DNA of 64,000 bases, from positions 62,001 to 126,000 of the forward strand of contig CAIRCN010000042.1 in assembly GCA_903877135.1 (NCBI GenBank), read 5' to 3'. Source of the stretch: an uncultured Opitutia bacterium. Lineage in GTDB: Bacteria; Verrucomicrobiota; Verrucomicrobiia; Opitutales; Opitutaceae. The notes beneath the pieces were generated by a model. It saw only the letters and a program-made list of their open reading frames with translations. It ran no database searches and was not told where the DNA came from. Positions 28,196-36,677 of the stretch are shown piece after piece (positions within the stretch are counted from its first letter, which is position 1; every line of letters starts with the position of its first letter). The translations under genes and the position numbers were made by a program.

Positions 28196-29293
28196 ATGCC
28201 AAACAGCTTTGGAAAAATCTTCACGATCAGCACGTGGGGCGAGAGCCATGGCCCCGCCGTGGGCGTCGTGATCGACGGGTGCCCGCCGAACCTGCCGCTT
28301 GCGGCGGAGGAGATTCAGGCAGAACTAGACCGCCGACGGCCGGGCCAGAGTGAGATTGTTACTCCGCGTCACGAGGAGGACCGCGTGGAGATTCTGTCGG
28401 GGGTGTTCGAAGGTCACACGACTGGGACGCCGATTTCGCTGCTGGTGCGCAACGCCGACCAGCGGCCCGAGGCTTATGCCGAGATGCGCGAGAAATTCCG
28501 CCCGTCGCACGCGGACTACACTTATCAGGCGAAATTCGGTCTCCGCGACCACCGCGGGGGCGGGCGGAGTTCAGCGCGTGAGACCATCGGCCGCGTGGCG
28601 GCGGGCGCGATTGCAAAAAAAATCCTTGCACTGGGCGGTGGCGTGGAGGTGCGGGCCTTTCTCACCCAAATGCACGACATCGCGGTTCCGACTGAAGCGC
28701 TCGCCGGCTTCCCCACCCTCGCGGACGTCGAAGCCACGCCAGTGCGCTGCCCTCACGCCGCGACGGCGGCGGCGATGATCGAGCGCATCAAGGCGGTGCG
28801 CAGCGCAGGCGACTCGGTCGGCGGCGTGATCGAGTGCCGCGTGCGCGGAGTGCCCGCGGGCCTGGGCGAACCGGTGTTCGACCGGCTCGAGGCCGACCTG
28901 GCCAAGGCCATGCTTTCGCTGCCGGCGACAAAGGGTTTCGAGATCGGCAGCGGTTTCGCTGGCACACGCCTGAAAGGCTCGGAGCACAACGACGCCTTCG
29001 AGGCGCGGGACGGCGCGGTCCGCACGGCGACCAACCGCTCCGGCGGCGTGCAGGGCGGAATCAGCAACGGCGAGGAACTCGTCTTCCGTGTCGCGTTCAA
29101 GCCCACCGCCACGATACTCCAGCCGCAGAAAACGGTCGATGTTCACGGGGCCGAGACCGAGCTGGCCGCGCGCGGCCGGCACGATCCCTGCGTCCTGCCG
29201 CGAGCGGTGCCGATCGTCGAGGCGATGACCGCGCTGGTGCTGCTCGACCACTGGCTGCGGCACGCGGCGCAAAATCGTGTGTTCAAGTTCTAA
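28196..29293 (+). CDS. aroC: Chorismate synthase
   Basis: Last enzyme of the shikimate pathway; converts EPSP to chorismate using reduced FMN. 365 residues from ATG 28196. The frame is open from 28130, but the first 22 codons are Pro/Ala-rich and the AroC domain starts at [19 protein letters not shown], which carries the first conserved His region. Also present: [40 protein letters not shown] with RSSARET, and [20 protein letters not shown] with [12 protein letters not shown]. The C-terminal [20 protein letters not shown] is typical. Upstream is the divergent gspD gene. An inverted repeat and an unknown gene follow. Confidence 0.97.
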   Translation: MPNSFGKIFTISTWGESHGPAVGVVIDGCPPNLPLAAEEIQAELDRRRPGQSEIVTPRHEEDRVEILSGVFEGHTTGTPISLLVRNADQRPEAYAEMREKFRPSHADYTYQAKFGLRDHRGGGRSSARETIGRVAAGAIAKKILALGGGVEVRAFLTQMHDIAVPTEALAGFPTLADVEATPVRCPHAATAAAMIERIKAVRSAGDSVGGVIECRVRGVPAGLGEPVFDRLEADLAKAMLSLPATKGFEIGSGFAGTRLKGSEHNDAFEARDGAVRTATNRSGGVQGGISNGEELVFRVAFKPTATILQPQKTVDVHGAETELAARGRHDPCVLPRAVPIVEAMTALVLLDHWLRHAAQNRVFKF

Positions 29294-29296
29294 GTT

Positions 29297-29363
29297 GCCA
29301 CAAAAAACACAGCATGCGCAAAAAACACTTTCGCACTTCTGTGTTTTTTGTGTTTTCTGTGGC
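29297..29363. repeat. Imperfect inverted repeat with A6/T6 arms, between aroC and the next gene
   Basis: A 13-base perfect inverted pair, ACAAAAAACACAG at 29300-29312 and CTGTGTTTTTTGT at 29339-29351, is enclosed by GCCAC (29297-29301) and GTGGC (29359-29363). A third AAAAAACAC lies in the loop. It could act as a bidirectional terminator for aroC, but the length and the repeated CACAAAAAACACAG wording resemble a dispersed intergenic element that I recall from Opitutaceae genomes. The element ends within 3 bases of the next start codon (29366), so it is likely transcribed as that gene's leader. Confidence 0.6.
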
Positions 29364-29365
29364 CC

Positions 29366-30127
29366 ATGGCGTCTTCGGGGAAACCTCTTGTCTATCTGAT
29401 TTTGGGCGCCGCCGGCTCGGGCCGGCGTGAGGTGATCGCCGATTTGATTGAAGGCGGGGTGGATGAGGGTGACCGTGCGGCGGTGTTGCTCTCTGACGCC
29501 GAGTCGGCAAGCGAAACCGAGGCGAAACTGCCCGAGCTCACTCGCTGGAACTGGAGTGATGGGGTAATTTCAGCGACCTGGCCGACAGGCGCGACACAGG
29601 TGTTTTTCGTCACGGATGGCCGCACGAGTCCGGTAGACCAACTTGAGGCCGCAAAGGCGTGGATCGAGGCGCAGGGTGCGGAACTGGCACGCGTGCTCTG
29701 CGTGGTGAACTGCCAGCTCGCGGAGAAAAACCCCGCGCTGCGGGCCTGGTTCGACGCCTGCGTGCATTTTTCCGACGTCGTGCTGCTGAACCGCCGCGAG
29801 GGCGTCGCGAACAAGTGGCTGAGCGACTTTCAGGCGCATTTCAAAGCGCAGTTTCTCCCGTGCCTGTTTGATTTTGTGAAAAACGGCCGCGTGAAAAATC
29901 CCGCGGTCGTGCTCGTGCCCGAGGCGCGCCGGATGTCGCACTACTTCGATGCCGAGCAGGATTGGGTGTTCACCGACGCCGAGGGTGATGAGATCGAGGA
30001 GGACGAGGAAAGCGACAGCGATGAGGATGTCACCGTCACCGCGGAGGAGGATCCTTACCTTGCCCGTCACAGCGGCGGTCGCCGCGTAAAGGAACTGCCG
30101 GACATCCGACGCTATCTGCCAGAGTAA
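29366..30127 (+). CDS. Unknown cytoplasmic protein with degenerate P-loop, CobW/SIMIBI-like
   Basis: 253 residues from ATG 29366 (MASSGKPLVYLILG). The N-terminus has a P-loop-like GAAGSGRREVIADLI: the glycines are kept but the essential Lys-Ser/Thr is replaced by Arg-Arg-Glu. Later parts follow the order of a CobW/COG0523-type GTPase: VTDGRTSPVDQLEAAKAWIE, LARVLCVVNCQLAEKNPALR, and SDVVLLNRREGVANKWLSDF, in which LNRRE takes the place of NKxD. The C-terminus is strongly acidic (DEIEEDEESDSDEDVTV) before DPYLARHSGGRRVKELPDIR. This suggests a nucleotide-binding fold that has lost GTPase residues, but the family is not recognised. It lies 17 bases before the dehydrogenase gene and may be the first gene of that long operon. 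Confidence 0.75.
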   Translation: MASSGKPLVYLILGAAGSGRREVIADLIEGGVDEGDRAAVLLSDAESASETEAKLPELTRWNWSDGVISATWPTGATQVFFVTDGRTSPVDQLEAAKAWIEAQGAELARVLCVVNCQLAEKNPALRAWFDACVHFSDVVLLNRREGVANKWLSDFQAHFKAQFLPCLFDFVKNGRVKNPAVVLVPEARRMSHYFDAEQDWVFTDAEGDEIEEDEESDSDEDVTVTAEEDPYLARHSGGRRVKELPDIRRYLPE

Positions 30128-30144
30128 CCGCGAAACTCCATCCT

Positions 30145-30927
30145 ATGCTAACTGAAAAATCCGCCCTCGTCACCGGCTCGACCAGCGGCATCGGTCTGGG
30201 CATCGCCCGGGCGCTCGCCCGTTCGGGGGCCAACGTCATGCTGAACGGTTTCGGCGACCCGGTGGCCATCGAAACGCTCCGCCATGAGCTCGCTGCGGAG
30301 AAGGGTGTGAAGGTTTTTTACCACGGGGCCGATGTCAGCCGGCCGGCGGCTGTGGCCGCGCTTGTCGCCGCCGCCGAGGCGGCGTTTGGCGCGGTCGATA
30401 TTTTGGTCAACAACGCCGGTATCCAGCACGTCGCACCGGTTGACAGTTTCCCGGAGGAGCGGTGGACAGCGATTCAGGACGTCGTGCTGAACTCGGCGTT
30501 TCATGGCATCAAGGCCGCGCTGCCGGGGATGAAGCGCCGTAATTGGGGCCGGATCGTCAATCTCGTCTCCGTGCACGGGCTCGTCGCCTCGTCGTTCAAG
30601 AGCGCCTACGTGGCCGCCAAGCACGGGCAGATCGGCCTGACCAAGACCGTCGCCCTCGAGGTGGCGGAAACGGGGATCACCTGCAACGCGATCTGCCCCG
30701 GCTACGTGCGCACCCCGCTGGTCGAGGGCCAGATCGACAGCCAGGCGCAGATGCACAAGTTGCCGCGCGAGCGCGTCGTCCGCGAAGTCATGCTGGCCGC
30801 GCAGCCGACGCGGCGCTTCATCGAGGTCGAGGAGGTGGCGGCGCTGGCGGTTTTCCTGTGCGGCGAATCCGCCCGGTCGATCACTGGCGCGGCGATCCCG
30901 ATCGATGGCGGCTGGTCGGCGCGCTGA
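30145..30927 (+). CDS. Short-chain dehydrogenase, probably 3-hydroxybutyrate dehydrogenase
   Basis: 260 residues, classical SDR fold. NAD-binding TGSTSGIGLGIARALA at the N-terminus, NNAGIQHVAPVDSFPEERW, then catalytic Ser in NLVSVHGLVASSFKSAY and YxxxK in SAYVAAKHGQIGLTK. CNAICPGYVRTPLVEGQIDS is the substrate-loop wording of D-beta-hydroxybutyrate dehydrogenases, and the C-terminus AIPIDGGWSAR fits. The reaction would be (R)-3-hydroxybutyrate + NAD to acetoacetate + NADH, for use of storage polymer or ketone bodies. No PHB genes are near, and its stop overlaps the next start by one base (TGATG), so it is transcribed with five TPR glycosyltransferase-like genes. Cytoplasmic. Confidence 0.85.
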   Translation: MLTEKSALVTGSTSGIGLGIARALARSGANVMLNGFGDPVAIETLRHELAAEKGVKVFYHGADVSRPAAVAALVAAAEAAFGAVDILVNNAGIQHVAPVDSFPEERWTAIQDVVLNSAFHGIKAALPGMKRRNWGRIVNLVSVHGLVASSFKSAYVAAKHGQIGLTKTVALEVAETGITCNAICPGYVRTPLVEGQIDSQAQMHKLPRERVVREVMLAAQPTRRFIEVEEVAALAVFLCGESARSITGAAIPIDGGWSAR

Positions 30928-32855
30928 TGAGTCCGCCGTCCGCCGACAACAATAGCGCCCGCCTGCCCCAGTTCGCGTGGGGCGTGTTGCTGGTCCTCGC
31001 GGTGTTCGCAGTTTACGCCAACAGCCTCGGCGTTCCGTTTCTCTTCGATGACGCGCCGTCGATTGCGCACAACCCGAGCATCCGGTCGCTGGCGACGGCG
31101 CTGAGTCCGCCCGCGACGGGAGCCGGTGTGACGGGCCGGCCGCTTGAGAATTTCTCGCTCGCCGTGAATTACGCCTTGGGCGGACTCGACCCGCGCGGTT
31201 ACCACGCGATGAACGTGGCGCTCCACGCGCTGGCCGCGCTCGCGCTGTGGGGTCTCCTGCGGCGGACGCTGCGGCGTGTGCCCGCCCTCGCCGCCGATGC
31301 GGAACTGCTGGCCGGCGGCATCGCGCTCCTGTGGGCCGTGCATCCGTTGCTGACGGAATCGGTGGTGTGCGTCGTCCAGCGCAACGAGATTTTGGGCGGA
31401 CTGTTTTACCTGCTGACGTTGTATGGATTCATCCGCTCGACGGAAGCCGGGGCGCAGCGGATGAGCTGGCAGGTCGTTGCCGTGGCGGCCTGCCTGCTCG
31501 GCATCGCGAGCAAGGAGATCGTCGCGACCGCGCCGCTGATGGCGCTGCTTTACGACCGGACGTTTGTGGCGGGAAACTTCGCCAGCGCCTGGCGGGAGCG
31601 GAAGCGCTTCTACCTCGCGCTCGCGGCCACCTGGCTGCCGCTCGCGTGGCTGATGCTGGGCAACCAGCAGCGCGGCAGCACCGTGGGTTTCGGGCTGGGC
31701 ATGAGTTCGTGGGATTATCTGCTGACGCAGTGCCGGGCGCTGACGGTCTATCTGAAACTGGCGGTGTGGCCGCATCCGCTGATCGTGGACTACGGCACCG
31801 CGGTGAGCCGTCTCGGCGAAGTTTGGGGACGCGGCCTCGTAATCGTGACGCTGCTGGGCGCCACGGTTTGGGCGCTGTGGCGCCGGCCGGTCTGGGGATT
31901 CGTCGGCGCGTGGTTTTTTGTCATCCTCGCGCCGAGTTCGAGTTTCGTGCCGCTGACGACACAGACGATCGCCGAGCACCGAATGTATCTGCCGCTGATC
32001 GCGGTCATCGCGGTGGCGGTGGCCGCGCTCCACCGGCTCGGCGGACGGAGCAGCCTCATCGTAGGCGGACTGCTCGCGGCGGGGCTCGGCTTCGCAACGG
32101 TCCAGCGCAACGCCGACTATCGGAGCGCGTTCGCCCTCTGGAGCGGCACGGTGGCCAATGCCCCGGCGAATCCGCGCGCCCATCTCAACCTTGGCGAGGC
32201 GCGCTTCCAGCAGAGCGATTATGCGGCGGCCGCCGCGGAGTTCGAGGAGGCGCTGCGGCTCAGGTCCGCCTACGCAGAGGCGCACTACAACCTCGGCCTG
32301 GCGCAGGCACAGCTCGGGCGGCGCGAGTCGGCCATCACGCAGTTCGAGGAGGCGCTGCGGCTGGTGCCGGACTATGCGATCGCCCACAACGACCTTGGCA
32401 TCGCGCTGGCACAATTGGGCCAGACCACGGCGGCACAGTCGCATTTTGAGGCCGCGCTGCAACTCCGGCCTGATTTCGCCGGGGCGCAGTTTAATCTAGG
32501 CAACCTAATGCTTCGGATGGGCAGGCCAGCCGCGGCCATTCCCCACTACGAATCGGCTGTGGGGTTCAACGCCGGCTCCGCGGAATATCACGGCAACCTG
32601 GCCGTCGCCCTGATGCAGACCGGCCGCCGCGCGGAAGCCGTCACCCACTACGAGGCCGCCGTGCGGCTGACGCCCGCTGCGCCGGACCTGCAATTTAGCC
32701 TTGCCCTCGCGCTCGCCACCACCGGCCGGCTGCGCGCGGCGATCCCGCACATCGAGAAAGCCGTGCGGTTGCGGCCCGACTTTGACGCCGCCCGGAAACT
32801 CCTGTCCGAGATGCAAGCCGATCTGAAACGGATGGAGGAACAGCCGCGTCGATGA
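30927..32855 (+). CDS. TMTC-like membrane protein with C-terminal TPRs, copy 1 of 5
   Basis: 642 residues from ATG 30927, which overlaps the dehydrogenase stop. The N-terminal half (about 1-385) has some 11-12 hydrophobic spans. The first extracytoplasmic loop has VPFLFDDAPSIAHNPSIRSL, with Asp41-Asp42 placed like the catalytic acidic pair of GT-C enzymes. Then VHPLLTESVVCVVQRNEIL, ASKEIVATAPLMALLYDRTF, WPHPLIVDYGTAVSRLGE, and LAPSSSFVPLTTQTIAEHRM with a YLPL end. About six or seven TPR units fill residues 405-642 (for example YAEAHYNLGLAQAQLGRR). The whole resembles TMTC proteins, GT-C O-mannosyltransferases with lumenal TPRs, so I infer transfer of a lipid-linked sugar to an exported protein. 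The function in bacteria is untested. Confidence 0.75.
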   Translation: MSPPSADNNSARLPQFAWGVLLVLAVFAVYANSLGVPFLFDDAPSIAHNPSIRSLATALSPPATGAGVTGRPLENFSLAVNYALGGLDPRGYHAMNVALHALAALALWGLLRRTLRRVPALAADAELLAGGIALLWAVHPLLTESVVCVVQRNEILGGLFYLLTLYGFIRSTEAGAQRMSWQVVAVAACLLGIASKEIVATAPLMALLYDRTFVAGNFASAWRERKRFYLALAATWLPLAWLMLGNQQRGSTVGFGLGMSSWDYLLTQCRALTVYLKLAVWPHPLIVDYGTAVSRLGEVWGRGLVIVTLLGATVWALWRRPVWGFVGAWFFVILAPSSSFVPLTTQTIAEHRMYLPLIAVIAVAVAALHRLGGRSSLIVGGLLAAGLGFATVQRNADYRSAFALWSGTVANAPANPRAHLNLGEARFQQSDYAAAAAEFEEALRLRSAYAEAHYNLGLAQAQLGRRESAITQFEEALRLVPDYAIAHNDLGIALAQLGQTTAAQSHFEAALQLRPDFAGAQFNLGNLMLRMGRPAAAIPHYESAVGFNAGSAEYHGNLAVALMQTGRRAEAVTHYEAAVRLTPAAPDLQFSLALALATTGRLRAAIPHIEKAVRLRPDFDAARKLLSEMQADLKRMEEQPRR

Positions 32856-34678
32856 CGTCCGGGAAATCCAGTTTGAGCCGCTACGCGCCGGCGCTGGCGG
32901 TGGTTGCCCTGGTGCTCGCGGGCCTCGCCGCCTATGCGAACAGTTTTGGCGCGCCGTTCGTGTTCGACGACGACGAGGCCATCGTTAACAATCCATCCAT
33001 CCGCAACCTGTGGTCGCTGCGGGAAGTGCTGCTGGGCGGACAGGCTGCGGGGATGACGGGCAACGGCCGGCCGGTGCTGAATCTGACGCTGGCGGTGAAC
33101 CATGCCCTTGGCGGCTACCATGTCTGGGATTTTCACGCCGTGAACCTGTTGATCCATGTGTTGGCGGCGCTCACGTTGTTCGGCTTGGTGCGGCACACCC
33201 TGCGGCAGCCGCCGCTGGCAGAGCAGTGGGGCACTGCGAGCACGCCTGTGGCGTTCTTCGCCGCGCTGCTGTGGCTCGTTCACCCACTGCAAACCGAGTC
33301 GGTGACCTACCTCGTGCAACGCGCGGAGTCGCTGACCGGCCTTTTCTATTTGCTGACGCTGTGGTTTTTTGCGCTCGGCACGAACGGCCCGCGGCGAACC
33401 ACCTGGCTCGCGGCCTCGGCGGCAGCCTGCCTGCTCGGGATGGCGACCAAGGAGGTGATGGTGTCGGCGCCGCTGCTCGTGCTGCTCTACGACCGGACGT
33501 TTGTCGCGGGCTCATTCGAGGCGGCATGGAAGGCGCGCCGCCGTTATTATCTCGCGCTGGCGGCGACCTGGCTGCCGCTGGCCTGGCTGGTCGCCCGCAC
33601 CGGCGGACGGGGGGATTCGGCGGGGTTTGGCACCGGCGTGTCCGAATGGTCCTACCTGCTGACGCAATGCGCCGCGGTGGTGCATTACCTGCGGCTGACG
33701 GTGTGGCCACATCCGCTCGTGCTGGACTACGGCACCGCCTTGGTGAGTGGCCTGGCGGCCGTTTGGGGGCAGGCAGTGTTTCTCAGCGGACTCGTGCTGG
33801 CGACGGTGTGGGCGCTGTGGCGCCGGCCGGTCTGGGGTTTCGCGGGGGCGTGGTTCTTTGCCTTGCTCGCCCCGAGTTCGAGCTTCGTGCCGGTCGCCAC
33901 GCAGACGACGGCGGAGCACCGGATGTATCTCGCGCTGGCGGCCCCCGTGGTGCTGGCGGGGCTCGGTCTGCACGCGGCGCTTGGACGACGCGCGTGGTGG
34001 GTCGGCGCAGTCGCGGCCCTGGCGTTGCTCACGCTGACCATCAGGCGCAACGACGACTATGCCAGCCGATTGGCGATCTGGACGGACACCGTCGCCAAAC
34101 AACCGGACAACGCCCGCGCCCACAATAATCTGGGCATCGAACTCTCCGTCGCCGGTCGTGCTGACGAGGCGGTGGCTCAATTTCAGGAAGCGCTGCGCCT
34201 GCAGCCCGACCGTCCCGACGCGTGCAACAATCTCGCCAACGAACTTCTCCGGCAGGGCCGCCTGCCCGAGGCCATCGCCCAGTATGAGCGGACGCTACGC
34301 GCCAAGCCCGATGATGTGCTGGCGCTCGGTAACCTCGGTGTCGCGCTGTTGCAGGCCGGCCGGCTGCGCGAGGCACAGATCCGCTACGAACAACTGCTGG
34401 CGCTCGACCCCGAAGATCCCTCCGCGCAGGGCAACCTCGGCTACATTCTCCTGCAGTCGGGCCGCCCCGCAGAGGCCCTGCCCCACTACGAACGCGCAGC
34501 GCAACTTCAACCCGGCGACGCCACGGCCCGCCTCAACCTCGCCGTGGCGCTGACCCGCGCTAACCGGCCGCAGGAGGCGGCCGCGCGCTGTGACGAGGCG
34601 CTGCAAATAGACCCCGGTCTCACCGCCGCCCATCAGTTGCGCGCGCAACTGATGGACAGCCCAGTCGTCAACCGCTGA
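32852..34678 (+). CDS. TMTC-like membrane protein with C-terminal TPRs, copy 2 of 5
   Basis: 608 residues; its ATG overlaps the stop of copy 1 by 4 bases. Same plan: first loop APFVFDDDEAIVNNPSIRNL (three acidic residues in a row), VHPLQTESVTYLVQRAESLT, ATKEVMVSAPLLVLLYDRTF, WPHPLVLDYGTALVSGLA, LAPSSSFVPVATQTTAEHRM. This is the shortest copy, with about five TPRs plus a partial one (NARAHNNLGIELSVAGRADE to the end), so copies differ mainly in TPR number. The sequence wording in HPLQTESVTY groups it with copy 3 and not with copies 1 and 5. TPRs should face the periplasm if the topology follows TMTC. Confidence 0.75.
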   Translation: MTSGKSSLSRYAPALAVVALVLAGLAAYANSFGAPFVFDDDEAIVNNPSIRNLWSLREVLLGGQAAGMTGNGRPVLNLTLAVNHALGGYHVWDFHAVNLLIHVLAALTLFGLVRHTLRQPPLAEQWGTASTPVAFFAALLWLVHPLQTESVTYLVQRAESLTGLFYLLTLWFFALGTNGPRRTTWLAASAAACLLGMATKEVMVSAPLLVLLYDRTFVAGSFEAAWKARRRYYLALAATWLPLAWLVARTGGRGDSAGFGTGVSEWSYLLTQCAAVVHYLRLTVWPHPLVLDYGTALVSGLAAVWGQAVFLSGLVLATVWALWRRPVWGFAGAWFFALLAPSSSFVPVATQTTAEHRMYLALAAPVVLAGLGLHAALGRRAWWVGAVAALALLTLTIRRNDDYASRLAIWTDTVAKQPDNARAHNNLGIELSVAGRADEAVAQFQEALRLQPDRPDACNNLANELLRQGRLPEAIAQYERTLRAKPDDVLALGNLGVALLQAGRLREAQIRYEQLLALDPEDPSAQGNLGYILLQSGRPAEALPHYERAAQLQPGDATARLNLAVALTRANRPQEAAARCDEALQIDPGLTAAHQLRAQLMDSPVVNR

Positions 34679-34681
34679 ACG

Positions 34682-36673
34682 ATGCCAACCGAAGGGAAAT
34701 GGAATACTCCGCTCGCAGCTGCGGTGATCATCGCCGCGGGAATCGCCTGCTATGCGAACAGCCTCGGCGGGCCTTTCATCTTCGACGACCAGCCCAGCAT
34801 CATCGAGAACGGCACGCTCGACTCACTGACGGCCGCATGGTTTCCGCCGCCGAATATCACGACGACCGGCCGGCCCATCCTGAACGTCTCGCTGGCCCTG
34901 AACCGCGCGCTCAGCGGCGACTCCGTGTGGAGTTACCACACGGGCAACCTGCTCATCCACGTGCTGGCGGCGCTCGTGCTGTTTGGCATCATGCGCCGGA
35001 CCCTCCGGCAACCGTTGCTGGCCGGGCGATTCGGCGCGGTGGCCGATTCGCTCGCCCTGCTGACGGCGCTACTCTGGCTGGTGCATCCGCTGCAGACGGA
35101 ATCCGTGACCTATATCGTGCAGCGCGCCGAGGCGCTGGCCGGGCTGTTTTACATGCTCACAATGTATGCGTTGATCCGTGGCGCCGGTTCGGAGCGGCCC
35201 GGCCGCTGGCACGCCGCCACCGTCGGCGCGTGCCTGCTGGGCATGGCAAGCAAGGAAGTCCTGGTGTCCGCACCGCTGCTGGTGCTGCTGTATGACCGGA
35301 CTTTTCTCGCAGGCAGTTTTCAGGATGCGTGGCGCGCACGCCAGCGCCTTTACCTGCTGCTAGCGGCGACGTGGCTGCCACTGGTCTGGCTGGTCGCGAA
35401 CACCGAAGGGCGCGGTGGGTCGGCTGGGTTCGCGACGGAGGTCTCCGTCTGGCATTACCTGCTAACACAGTGCCGCGCCGTGGTGCATTATCTGTGGCTC
35501 TGCGTCTGGCCACATCCGCTGGTGCTGGACTACGGCACCGCGATCGTGCGGCAACTGGGCGATGTGTGGTGGCAGGCGCTGCTGCTGACTGGGCTCGCCG
35601 CGGGCACGTTCGTCGCTCTCGTGCGCCGTCCGGCGGGTGGATTCGCCGGCGCGTGGTTTTTCGCGACACTCGCGCCGAGCTCGAGTTTTGTGCCTGTGGC
35701 CACGCAGACGATGGCGGAGCACCGGATGTATCTGCCACTGGCGATACTCGCAGCACTGGGGGTGCTCGCGCTGCACGCAGTGCTGGGCCGACGCGGCTGG
35801 TGGCTCGGCGGCACCGCCGTCCTCGCCGCCTCCGGCCTGACTGTGGCGCGCAATGCCGACTACCGGAGCGCGCTGTCGATCTGGACCGTCACGGCGGAAA
35901 AATATCCCGGTAACGCCCGGGCGCATTACAACCTGTCGATCGAACTGACCGCCGCGGGCCGTGGGGCGGAGGCGGTGACGCAACTCGAAGAGGCGCTGCG
36001 CTTGCAGCCGGATTACCCGGAGGCGCATCTCAATCTCGGCAACGCACTGGTCGCTGCCGGCCGTCGCGCTGAGGCGCGCGAGCACTACGAGGCGGCCCTC
36101 CGCGCGGATCCCGGCTACATCGAGGCTCACGTCAGTCTGGGCTACTGGCTTGCCGGCGAGGGAAAGTTCGACGACGCGATCGCCTGCTACGAGCGCGCCC
36201 TCAGGCTTCGGCCGGACTACGCGGAGGCGCACAACGATTTTGGCGAGACGCTGGCGCGCATGGGCAATCTGCCCGCGGCCGCGCTCCATTTCGAAGCCGC
36301 GCTCCGGCTGAAACCCGCCTATGCCGAGGCACACAACAATCTCGCCGGCGTCCTGCTCCAGCAGGGCCGGCCGCACGAGGCGATCCCCCACTTCGAACAA
36401 GCCCTGCGGGAAAAACCGGCGCTCGCAGAGCCGCTGAGCAATCTGGCCTATGCGCTTCTGCAAACCGGCCGGCTCGACGAGGCTGTTGCGCACTACCGGC
36501 AGTTACTACAGCTCGAGCCCAACAATCCCACCGCGCACAGCAACCTCGGCTACATCTACTGGCAGCAGCATCGCCTCACCGAGGCCATCGCGGAATACGG
36601 GGCGACCCTGCGTGCCGAGCCGGACAATGCCGGCGCACGCGAGGCGCTGGCCCGGCTCACCGGGGGAAACTGA
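34682..36673 (+). CDS. TMTC-like membrane protein with C-terminal TPRs, copy 3 of 5
   Basis: 663 residues, 3 bases after copy 2. First loop GPFIFDDQPSIIENGTLDSL; later VHPLQTESVTYIVQRAEALA, ASKEVLVSAPLLVLLYDRTF, WPHPLVLDYGTAIVRQLGD, APSSSFVPVATQTMAEHRMY. It has seven TPRs plus a partial unit (from NARAHYNLSIELTAAGRGAE), including near-consensus units such as YAEAHNNLAGVLLQQGRP. The adjacent-unit similarity inside the TPR array indicates repeat expansion. The N-terminus begins MPTEGKWNTPLAAAVIIAAG, so the membrane anchor starts at once, with no signal peptide. It probably assembles with, or acts next to, its neighbours. Confidence 0.75.
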   Translation: MPTEGKWNTPLAAAVIIAAGIACYANSLGGPFIFDDQPSIIENGTLDSLTAAWFPPPNITTTGRPILNVSLALNRALSGDSVWSYHTGNLLIHVLAALVLFGIMRRTLRQPLLAGRFGAVADSLALLTALLWLVHPLQTESVTYIVQRAEALAGLFYMLTMYALIRGAGSERPGRWHAATVGACLLGMASKEVLVSAPLLVLLYDRTFLAGSFQDAWRARQRLYLLLAATWLPLVWLVANTEGRGGSAGFATEVSVWHYLLTQCRAVVHYLWLCVWPHPLVLDYGTAIVRQLGDVWWQALLLTGLAAGTFVALVRRPAGGFAGAWFFATLAPSSSFVPVATQTMAEHRMYLPLAILAALGVLALHAVLGRRGWWLGGTAVLAASGLTVARNADYRSALSIWTVTAEKYPGNARAHYNLSIELTAAGRGAEAVTQLEEALRLQPDYPEAHLNLGNALVAAGRRAEAREHYEAALRADPGYIEAHVSLGYWLAGEGKFDDAIACYERALRLRPDYAEAHNDFGETLARMGNLPAAALHFEAALRLKPAYAEAHNNLAGVLLQQGRPHEAIPHFEQALREKPALAEPLSNLAYALLQTGRLDEAVAHYRQLLQLEPNNPTAHSNLGYIYWQQHRLTEAIAEYGATLRAEPDNAGAREALARLTGGN

Positions 36674-36677
36674 CTCC

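Noticed and set aside
30702-32462. 586-codon minus-strand frame opposite the first TMTC-like gene
   Set aside because: Arg/His/Gln-rich shadow with no recognisable domain; the plus-strand gene has clear motifs and TPRs.
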